A stretch of 64,000 nt of DNA from Phycisphaerales bacterium (lineage in GTDB: Bacteria; Planctomycetota; Phycisphaerae; Phycisphaerales; UBA1924): assembly GCA_905339235.1 (NCBI GenBank), contig CAJPFG010000017.1:148324-212323 (forward strand). The letters run 5' to 3'. Each line of letters starts with the position of its first letter. The first letter of the stretch is position 1. The position numbers and the translations under genes were made by a program. Positions 26,943-33,540 of this stretch are shown here, in pieces. The notes under the pieces were generated by a model. It did no database searches and had not been told where the DNA came from. It saw only the letters and a list, made by a program, of their open reading frames with translations.

Positions 26943-27107
26943 TCAGAACCTCCGTCTCCGCGTGGTGGCATGAGCCTCCCGGCTCACGTCCCGTCATGAA
27001 CCTCCCGGTTCATGTCCTCGCGGGTGCCAACCTTTGGCTGGCGATCTTCGCCGGAATACCGAGACTTCGGGCCGGCTGGTGAAAGATCCGGGCATTTCAA
27101 TGCCTGG
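26943..27107 (-). promoter_or_regulatory. Possible structured leader of rpsD
   Basis: Four consecutive hairpins lie in the predicted 5' untranslated region. In transcript order they are GGCATT-GA-AATGCC (27104..27091), GCCAGCC-AAA-GGTTGGC (27042..27026), CATGAACC-GGGA-GGTTCATG (27014..26995, perfect 8-bp stem) and TGAGCC-GGGA-GGCTCA (26986..26971). The last two share the same GGGA loop. S4 represses its own synthesis by binding mRNA in other bacteria, so an autoregulatory leader is plausible. Hairpins alone do not prove function. Confidence 0.5.
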
Positions 27108-27113
27108 GGGCTA

Positions 27114-27142
27114 ATGAAAGCAGGGTCGCTCCCGGGGGTCAA
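27114..27142 (-). promoter_or_regulatory. Candidate rpsD promoter
   Basis: On the minus strand TTGACC (27142..27137), 17 bases, TTTCAT (27119..27114). The predicted start near 27107 is directly before the first hairpin of the rpsD leader. Confidence 0.5.
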
Positions 27143-27156
27143 GGCCGCCGCGGCCT

Positions 27157-27504
27157 CTATCGCCCACCCGCCAGGTGCCGCTCGACCCGGGCCAGCATCG
27201 CCGCCCGCGGCGAATACCCGGTCCACGACTCCACCTTCTCCCCGCCCTTGACGATCATCAGCGCGGGAATCCCGCTCACCCCGAACCGGTCCGCCAGTTC
27301 GGGCTCCTCGTCCACGTTCACAAACGCCACCCGCGCCCGCCCGCGCAGTTCCATCGCCAGCCGCTCCACCTCCGGCTTGAGCATCCGGCACGGCGGACAC
27401 CACGGCGCCCAGAAATCAACCAGCACGGGCAGGTCCGAGCCGAACACTTCCTCGTCAAAGGTCCCCGCCGTCGGATGAAGCAGACTCGTGTCGTTGTGTT
27501 TCAT
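27157..27504 (-). CDS. trxA: Thioredoxin
   Basis: 115 residues with the canonical thioredoxin core: LPVLVDFWAPWCPPCRMLKPEVE, active site WCPPC, and cis-Pro in SGIPALMIVKGG. It is cytoplasmic, with no signal peptide. The ATG at 27504 follows GAGAGGGAG by 6 bases; earlier in-frame codons lie inside the DUF2892 gene. It sits 11 bases behind that gene, so they are likely co-transcribed. The CPPC rather than CGPC active site is a variant seen in several thioredoxin branches. Confidence 0.9.
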   Translation of the reverse strand: MKHNDTSLLHPTAGTFDEEVFGSDLPVLVDFWAPWCPPCRMLKPEVERLAMELRGRARVAFVNVDEEPELADRFGVSGIPALMIVKGGEKVESWTGYSPRAAMLARVERHLAGGR

Positions 27505-27515
27505 GTCGCTCCCTC

Positions 27516-27818
27516 TCATCGACAACCCCCGCCGCAGCAACCATCCGTCGCTCCCGACCCGCCGCCCGAACCCCGGTTCCACGGCAGCCGCGCGATGAAC
27601 GATGCCATCGGGCAATTGCCGGTCAACCCCGCGAACACGAGCCCGACCCCCACAATCGCCGGCAAGGCCACCCACGCCGGGTCCACCAGGTACGCCGCGC
27701 CGACCCCGCCCAGCAGCACCACGCCGATCATCCCCTGCGTCTGCCGCATGACCGGCTTGCTATGCGCCGCGTCCGAATACACATCGCTTTTCGTTCCCGT
27801 CACAGCCGTTGTGGTCAT
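27516..27818 (-). CDS. DUF2892 (YgaP-type) membrane protein with Cys-rich tail
   Basis: 100 residues. Two membrane helices (GMIGVVLLGGVGAAYL and VALPAIVGVGLVFAGLTGNCPMASFI) match the DUF2892 domain fused to rhodanese in YgaP. Here the rhodanese part is absent. The C-terminus ends GATDGCCGGGCR, three cysteines in a Gly linker, which may bind metal or sulfane sulfur. ATG 27818 follows GGGAGA. It is upstream of and close to the thioredoxin gene, which suggests a thiol or sulfur role. Confidence 0.75.
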   Translation of the reverse strand: MTTTAVTGTKSDVYSDAAHSKPVMRQTQGMIGVVLLGGVGAAYLVDPAWVALPAIVGVGLVFAGLTGNCPMASFIARLPWNRGSGGGSGATDGCCGGGCR

Positions 27819-27887
27819 CGTGGGTCTCCCTGTGTTCACCACCTTGGAGCCCTCCGCCCCGCGGCGGTTCCCGTTTTTCTACCGCGC

Positions 27888-30800
27888 TCACTCCACTTCG
27901 CGCTGCTCCACCCCATGCCCCGGGACGTTCCTGTACAGCATCCAGTACACCAGCGGAATCACGAACAGCGTGAACACCGTGGACGCAACCAGCCCGAAAA
28001 CCAGCGCCCACGCCAGCCCCGAAAAAACCGGATCGATCGTGATTGGAATGGCCGACAGCATCGCCGCCGCCACCACCAGCAGAATCGGCCGCAGCCGCAC
28101 CGCGCCCGCCTCGATCACCGCGTCCATGAACGGCCGCCCTCGCCGGATCGACAGGTGGATGAAGTCCACCAAAATGATCGACTGCCGCGTCACAATCCCC
28201 GACAACGCGATCATCCCGATCATCGCCGTCGCCGTGAAGAAGACCGGATCAGCGTATCCCCCCGTCGCCTTGCCCGTGAACATCCCCAGCAGCCAGAACC
28301 CCGGCATGATCCCCACCATCGTCAACGGGATCGCCAGCATCACCACCCCGGGAATCACAAACGACCCCGTCTGCGCCACCAGGATCACGTAGATCATCAC
28401 CAGCGCCGCCGCGAACGCCAGCCCCAAATCCCGGAAGACGTCCAGCGTGATCTTCCACTCCCCCTCGCCCGACCACACCACCCGCGTGCCCTCCGCCGTG
28501 TTCCAAGGAATGCCCCCGCCCCGCGCCAGGTGCGAGCGCCCTTCCATCGGCCGCGGCGAGCCGGTATCGAGCCACCCTCCCGGCACGCTCACCGCGCCCG
28601 CCGGCGCCGCCGCGTCCGCCCGGTCGGCGATCACGTCAATCACCACGTCCGCCGGCGGCCGCCCCGCCGTCTCCGCGAACACATACGCCACGCGATGCAG
28701 GTTTTTGTGATAGATAGTCTGCTCGGCCGGCCGCTCCTCCCATCTCCCGATCTCTCCCAGCGACACCAGCCGCCCCGTGGGATCAGATTCTCCCCGAACC
28801 TGGATCCGCGACAACTCCGCCGAACCGGAGCGATCAGCCCGCGGCAGCCGCGCCAGCATCACCAGCGGCTGCCGCTCGTTGGGCGCACGCGCCACGCCGA
28901 TCTCCACCCCCGAAATCGCCCCGCGGACCGTCGCGGCGATCTCCGCGATGCTCACCCCGCTCAGCGCCGCCTTCTCCTGATCCGGAGTGAACACCAGGTC
29001 CCGGCGCCCCGCCTCCACCGTGTTGTCCGCCTCCACAACCCCCGGCTCCGCCGCCAGCCGCCGCGCCACCAGTTCGCCCGCCTCGCACAGCGTCGAATAC
29101 GGCAACTCGTCCCGCCCATACACCTCGCCCGCGATCGTGTCGATCACCGGCGGCCCCGGCGGCAGTTCAACAATCTTCAATCTCGCCCCCGACCTCGCCG
29201 CGATCGCTGTCAGCGCATCGCGCACCCGCAGCCCCACCGTGTGGCTCGCGTCCGACCGCGATTTCTTCCCCACGAGGTTAACGCGAATCTCCGCCTGGTG
29301 CGGCAGGGTGCGCAGGTAGTAATGCCGCACCAGCCCGTTGAAGTCAATCGGCGAAGGCGCCCCGACATACGACGTGAAGTCCGTCACCTCGGGAATCCCC
29401 GCCAATGCGCCCTCCAACTCGCGCACCACCGCGTCGGTTCGCTCCAGCGTCGTCCCCTCGTCGGCGTTCACCAGCAGCAGCAACTCCCCTTTGTTGTCGA
29501 ACGGCAGCATCTTCAGCGGAACCTGCCGGAACGCCGCCAGCATCGCCGCCGCGCCCGTCAGCAGCCCCACCAGCGCCAGAAAAATCCACGCCTTGGCCCT
29601 CGACGCCAGCAGCGGCCGCAGCAACGGCGCCAGCACGCGATACTGCACGTTCGATCGCGCCGAGGCGAACTCGTCGGCGTGCCCCCCGCCCGGCACGCCG
29701 CTTCCCCATCGCCGCTTCTTCAGCAGGTGAAACGCCAGCCACGGCGTGATCGTGAATGCCACCACCATCGACATCACCATCGTCACCGGCACGTTCAGCG
29801 CCATCGGCCGCATGTACGGGCCCATCATCCCCGTAATAAAGAACAGCGGCAGGAAACTCGCGATCACCGCCAGCGTCGCCGAGATCAGCGGCGGCCGTAT
29901 CTCGCTCACCGCCTCCAGCGTGATCCCGCGGCTCGCCCTCCCGCGCAACAGAAAATGCCGCGCGATGTTCTCCACGTCCACGATCGGGTCGTCTACCAGC
30001 AGCCCCAGCGACAGGATCAACGCGAACAGCGTCACCCGGTTGATCGTGTACCCCGCCATCATGTTCACCGCCAGCGTCAGCCCGAACACCATCGGCACCG
30101 CCACCGCGACCACCAGCGACTCCCGCCACCCCAGCCCCAGCGTCAGCAGCGCCACCACGATCAGGATCGCCACCCACAGGCCTTCCACCAGTTCCGAGAC
30201 CTTTTCGTCCGCCGTCAGCCCGCTGTTCCGGGTCACGACCACTTCGATCCCCTCGGGAATCACCTCCGCCCTCAGCCGCTCCGCCTCCGCCAGCACCTTC
30301 TCCGCAACCGCCACCGCGTTCGTGCCCTTCTTCTTCGCGATCGCAATCGTCACCGCCGGAACGCCCGCACCTTCCTCGGCGCTCGCCCGCACCCCGCCGT
30401 CCGCTTCGCCCACCACCGTCCCCGCCGCGTGCCGGTGCGCATCAAACCCCCGCCCCGGCCCCCATCCGTGCCGCACGAACGCCGCGCGCTCGCCCGGCCC
30501 ATCCTCGATCCGCGCTACCTCGCGAAGAAACACCGGCCGCCCCTGCGACACCCCGACCACCAGCCCGCCAAGGTCCGCCGCGTCGCGAACCACCGACCCC
30601 GCCCGCACATCCACGCTCGCGTCGCCCCGCTGCGTCTCCCCCGCGGGCAAACTCATGCTCGACGCCCGCACCGCCCTCCCAATTTCCAGCATCGACAGCC
30701 CGCGCCCCGCGATCGCCTCCCGGTCCAGGTACGCCGTCATCACCCGCGGCAGCCCGCCCGAAATCGTCACGCGCGACGTGTTCTCGACCGTCGCCAGCCG

Positions 30801-31361
30801 CGCGCCCGCCTCCTCCGCCACCCGCCGCAGCGTGAACTCGTCAATCCCCCCGCCCGCCGACCCGCCCTCACGCAGCGTCAGCGTCACGATCGGCACATCA
30901 TCAATCTCGACCGGTTTCATCACCCAGCCCGCCACGCCCGCCGGCACCAGGTCTTTGCTCTCCTCCAGTTTCTTGAACAGCCGCACCAGCGACCGTTCCC
31001 GATCTTCGCCCACCAGGAACCGCACCGTCACGATCGCCCCGTCCGCCCTCGACATCGAGTAGACATACTCAACGCCGTCGATCTGATACAGCACGCGTTC
31101 GAGTGGCGTGGTGACCAGCCGCTCGACCTCCTGCGCTCCCAGCCCCGGCGCATCCACAAAGATGTCCGCCAGCGGCACCACGATCTGCGGGTCTTCCTCG
31201 CGGGGGGTCGTGATCAATGCCGCCCCGCCCACCGCGACCGAGATCAGCAGCAGGATCAGCGACAGGTTCGAGTGCAGAAATGTCCGCACGATCCCGTTGA
31301 TCCACCCGCCGTGCTGAGCAGGGGCCGATTCGCGCGGGGGTGACGCGGAAACTTCGCTCAT
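27888..31361 (-). CDS. RND efflux pump, AcrB/HAE-like branch
   Basis: 1157 residues with twelve predicted membrane helices in two halves. The membrane motif reads LLVDDPIVDVENIARH, with two adjacent aspartates as in drug-type (HAE) pumps, not the single Asp of the metal pumps in this window. The spacing to the glutamate is kept but the proline after the Asp pair is unusual. Such pumps export hydrophobic compounds or lipids. The start codon ATG 31361 lies 3 bases before the stop codon of the adaptor. No outer membrane channel is encoded next to it, so it may borrow one of the TolC-like proteins. There are 69 bases to the DUF2892 gene. Confidence 0.88.
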   Translation of the reverse strand: MSEVSASPPRESAPAQHGGWINGIVRTFLHSNLSLILLLISVAVGGAALITTPREEDPQIVVPLADIFVDAPGLGAQEVERLVTTPLERVLYQIDGVEYVYSMSRADGAIVTVRFLVGEDRERSLVRLFKKLEESKDLVPAGVAGWVMKPVEIDDVPIVTLTLREGGSAGGGIDEFTLRRVAEEAGARLATVENTSRVTISGGLPRVMTAYLDREAIAGRGLSMLEIGRAVRASSMSLPAGETQRGDASVDVRAGSVVRDAADLGGLVVGVSQGRPVFLREVARIEDGPGERAAFVRHGWGPGRGFDAHRHAAGTVVGEADGGVRASAEEGAGVPAVTIAIAKKKGTNAVAVAEKVLAEAERLRAEVIPEGIEVVVTRNSGLTADEKVSELVEGLWVAILIVVALLTLGLGWRESLVVAVAVPMVFGLTLAVNMMAGYTINRVTLFALILSLGLLVDDPIVDVENIARHFLLRGRASRGITLEAVSEIRPPLISATLAVIASFLPLFFITGMMGPYMRPMALNVPVTMVMSMVVAFTITPWLAFHLLKKRRWGSGVPGGGHADEFASARSNVQYRVLAPLLRPLLASRAKAWIFLALVGLLTGAAAMLAAFRQVPLKMLPFDNKGELLLLVNADEGTTLERTDAVVRELEGALAGIPEVTDFTSYVGAPSPIDFNGLVRHYYLRTLPHQAEIRVNLVGKKSRSDASHTVGLRVRDALTAIAARSGARLKIVELPPGPPVIDTIAGEVYGRDELPYSTLCEAGELVARRLAAEPGVVEADNTVEAGRRDLVFTPDQEKAALSGVSIAEIAATVRGAISGVEIGVARAPNERQPLVMLARLPRADRSGSAELSRIQVRGESDPTGRLVSLGEIGRWEERPAEQTIYHKNLHRVAYVFAETAGRPPADVVIDVIADRADAAAPAGAVSVPGGWLDTGSPRPMEGRSHLARGGGIPWNTAEGTRVVWSGEGEWKITLDVFRDLGLAFAAALVMIYVILVAQTGSFVIPGVVMLAIPLTMVGIMPGFWLLGMFTGKATGGYADPVFFTATAMIGMIALSGIVTRQSIILVDFIHLSIRRGRPFMDAVIEAGAVRLRPILLVVAAAMLSAIPITIDPVFSGLAWALVFGLVASTVFTLFVIPLVYWMLYRNVPGHGVEQREVE

Positions 31362-31364
31362 GGC

Positions 31365-32471
31365 TCAGCGTCCCTCCGGCGCGCCTTCGATCACGATTCG
31401 CTCACCTTCAACCAGCCCCGCCAGCACCTCGACCTGGCCCTCGATCGACCGTCCCAGCCGCACGGCCCTCCGAACGCGCGAGCCCTCCGACGCCACATCC
31501 ACGCACTCCACCTGGCCGACCGTGCGCACCGCTTCCGGCGGAATCAGCAGCACCCGCTCCTCGCCCACCGGGATCGACAGCCGCCCGAACATGCCCGTGT
31601 ACACGCCCTCCGGGCACGGGCCGGTCACCTTCACCTGAAACGTCCGGCTCGACCCCTCCGCCTCCGGCACGATCTCGCTCACAACCCCCGAGCACGCGTG
31701 ATCCAGCACATCCACCTTCACCGACACGCTCGCGCCCACGCTCAGCCGCCGCGACAGCGACTCGCGCACGCTCGCCACCATCTGCATCCGCGTGGGGTCC
31801 AGCAGCGTCACCACCACCTGCCCCGGCAACACCGTGTCGCCGCTGTTGACCCGCTTGTCCACCACCACGCCCTCGATCGGGCTGCGGATCGTCGCGAACT
31901 CCAGCACCGTCGCCGCTTCCGCCTTCGCCTGCCGCGCCCGCGACACCGCCGCCTCCGCCCCCTTCAACGCATTCACCGCCCGGTCAACCTCGATCCCCGC
32001 CGCGGCGTTCTTCTCAAACGCCGCCCTCAGCCGCGACTCCTCGATCCTCGCCTGGTCCAGCCCCGCCTGCGCCTGCTCCACCCCCGACTCCGCCTGCGCC
32101 AGCCGCGCCCTCAAGTCCGTGTCCTCCACCCGAACCAGCACCTCGCCCTCCGACACCCTCTGCCCCGCCACGACATTCACCTCAACCGCACGCGCCAGCA
32201 GCCGCGACGCCACCTCCACCCGATGCACCGGCTGAATCGTCCCCACGGCCGTCTCTTCCATCGGCAGCGTCCGTGCCACAACCTCCACCACGCGCCCCGA
32301 CCCGATCGGCCTCATCATCGCCCCGCGCGAAGCATCCGCCGCGACCTTCGGCCGAAACGCACCAACCAGCCAGAGCATCAAAGTCGCCACCCCAACCACA
32401 AACGCGGCCGACACACCCAACGCCGCCAGCCATCGAGGAAATCGCGCCTTGTTGCTTTGCCGTAGGTTCAA
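31365..32471 (-). CDS. RND periplasmic adaptor (membrane fusion protein)
   Basis: 368 residues from TTG 32471. An N-terminal membrane anchor (WLAALGVSAAFVVGVATLMLWLVGAF) is followed by the lipoyl half-motif (RAVEVNVVAGQRVSEGEVLVRVED), an alpha-hairpin of about 70 residues rich in Ala and Glu, the second lipoyl half (EFATIRSPIEGVVVDKRVNSGDTV) and beta-barrel domains. The TTG is chosen because GGGGA lies 6 bases upstream; an ATG at 32555 gives a 28-residue longer form with no ribosome site. It forms a two-gene operon with the RND pump downstream. A 19-base-period direct repeat lies about 90 bases upstream. Confidence 0.85.
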   Translation of the reverse strand: MNLRQSNKARFPRWLAALGVSAAFVVGVATLMLWLVGAFRPKVAADASRGAMMRPIGSGRVVEVVARTLPMEETAVGTIQPVHRVEVASRLLARAVEVNVVAGQRVSEGEVLVRVEDTDLRARLAQAESGVEQAQAGLDQARIEESRLRAAFEKNAAAGIEVDRAVNALKGAEAAVSRARQAKAEAATVLEFATIRSPIEGVVVDKRVNSGDTVLPGQVVVTLLDPTRMQMVASVRESLSRRLSVGASVSVKVDVLDHACSGVVSEIVPEAEGSSRTFQVKVTGPCPEGVYTGMFGRLSIPVGEERVLLIPPEAVRTVGQVECVDVASEGSRVRRAVRLGRSIEGQVEVLAGLVEGERIVIEGAPEGR

Positions 32472-32557
32472 AGGAGTTCCCCAGAAATGAGCCTCGTCCA
32501 CCCATTGGAGCCCGGACCCACCCGCGCGGTTCCCGGAAGCCCAGGGCCACCACATGG

Positions 32558-32590
32558 CACTTGCTGTTCAGCCTATCACTTTCTGTTCAG
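32558..32590 (-). promoter_or_regulatory. Two 14-base direct repeats upstream of the RND adaptor
   Basis: CACTTGCTGTTCAG (32558..32571) and CACTTTCTGTTCAG (32577..32590) differ at one base and repeat with a 19-base period. Tandem sites of this kind bind response regulators and other activators on one DNA face. No regulator gene is adjacent. Confidence 0.5.
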
Positions 32591-32660
32591 ACCGGCGCCG
32601 GAGGTGGACTAACCACACTGCCCACTTGGGTCCGTCGCCGGCACCGAGTCCGGGCGTGGG

Positions 32661-32972
32661 TCATCGGAAAGCTGTCCACACGCTTCCGTTCCATTCCCAT
32701 GTTTCGTCGCTGCGCACGTTGAACTGTCCTCCGCGGCCCCCAAAGAGGACGATGACGCCTCGGGTACGGTCGTAGGCCATGGCGTGTTCCGATCCTACCC
32801 AGGGACCCGTTACGGCTCTTTGCGCCCAGGCGCCACCGTCCCACTCCCAAGTGAGCCCGGGCTCGGAGTATTCAACCGATTTTCTAGCGAATGCCACGCA
32901 GCGCCCACGTGTCTGATCGAAGGCCATCGCGTGCCTGATTGCTCCGGCCCATTCTCGGTTCTGAGGCGCCAT
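32661..32972 (-). pseudogene. Kelch-repeat protein fragment
   Basis: A 103-codon open frame containing two Kelch-type blades: RHAMAFDQTRGRCVAF...TWEWDGGAW and EHAMAYDRTRGVIVLFGG...ETWEWNGSVW. The pattern HAMAYD..RG..VLFGG is the bacterial Kelch/galactose-oxidase-like repeat. Functional proteins have five to eight blades and a signal peptide. Here the frame stops after the second blade, lacks an N-terminal domain, and nothing related is seen in the other frames on either side. I read it as a remnant. It lies in a gene-poor kilobase beside a heptanucleotide array. Confidence 0.6.
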
Positions 32973-33074
32973 TCGAGGAACTGCGCCTCAACCCGACTCC
33001 TGACTCCTCCCGCCCTCGCCACCATCGACTCTTCCTGACCACCACTCCTCCCGGACGGCGGACGGAACCCCAAG
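32973..33074. other. Spacer without recognisable gene
   Basis: Between the Kelch fragment and the heptanucleotide array. Open frames here are short, have no ribosome site and resemble nothing known to me. The whole interval 32591..33540 holds only the Kelch remnant and the array. Confidence 0.5.
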
Positions 33075-33258
33075 CCGTTCCCCCGTGCCCGGTGCCTGAT
33101 GCCCGCCCAGTGCCCCTGCCCCGGCTTCTGGAGTCTGAAGCCTGAAGTCTGAAGTCTGAAGTCTGAAGTCTGAAGTCTGAAATCCCAGATGTCCCAGATC
33201 TGAATTCTGAGGTTTGAAATGTTTGAAATCTGAAGTCTGAAATCTGAAATCTGAGTCT
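33075..33258. repeat. Degenerate heptanucleotide tandem array
   Basis: About 26 consecutive 7-base units. The core is five near-identical copies of GTCTGAA at about 33144..33181, with diverged units (ATCTGAA, TTCTGAG, GTTTGAA) continuing to 33258. GC-rich units that keep the 7-base register run back to about 33075. It is non-coding. Shorter arrays of the same unit occur at 42096..42121. Confidence 0.8.
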
Positions 33259-33540
33259 CGACGACACCCCCCGAGGCCCCGGGGCGCCTTGCCACTTGGC
33301 CACGCCGCCTCCCGCCCGAATTCTCACCCCCTTCGCCCTCCCCCGCCGATCCCCAGATTCCCGCCTGACGGGTTGTGCGTTGCGGCGCGTCTTTACATAG
33401 AGTGATGCCCCCGCGGGGCTTCCGCGCGCGGGGGGAAGGGGTTGGGGGAAGCCCTCGGATGCCCGCCGGGACGGGGAGGGCGAGAAATCTGGTTATCCCG
33501 ATGGCCGGCCCTGATGGGGCCCTTGCAGGAGTTCCCGATC

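Noticed and set aside
27762..31343. Open frame of 1193 codons on the plus strand opposite the RND pump
   Set aside because: His/Arg/Pro-rich low-complexity translation, the typical antisense shadow of a GC-rich gene; the minus-strand RND protein is unmistakable.
32939..33145. Short plus-strand open frame in the Kelch-array interval
   Set aside because: No ribosome site, Pro/Arg-rich and ends in the heptanucleotide array.
33075..33258. Heptanucleotide array as a CRISPR
   Set aside because: No spacers of constant length, unit only 7 bases, no cas genes nearby.
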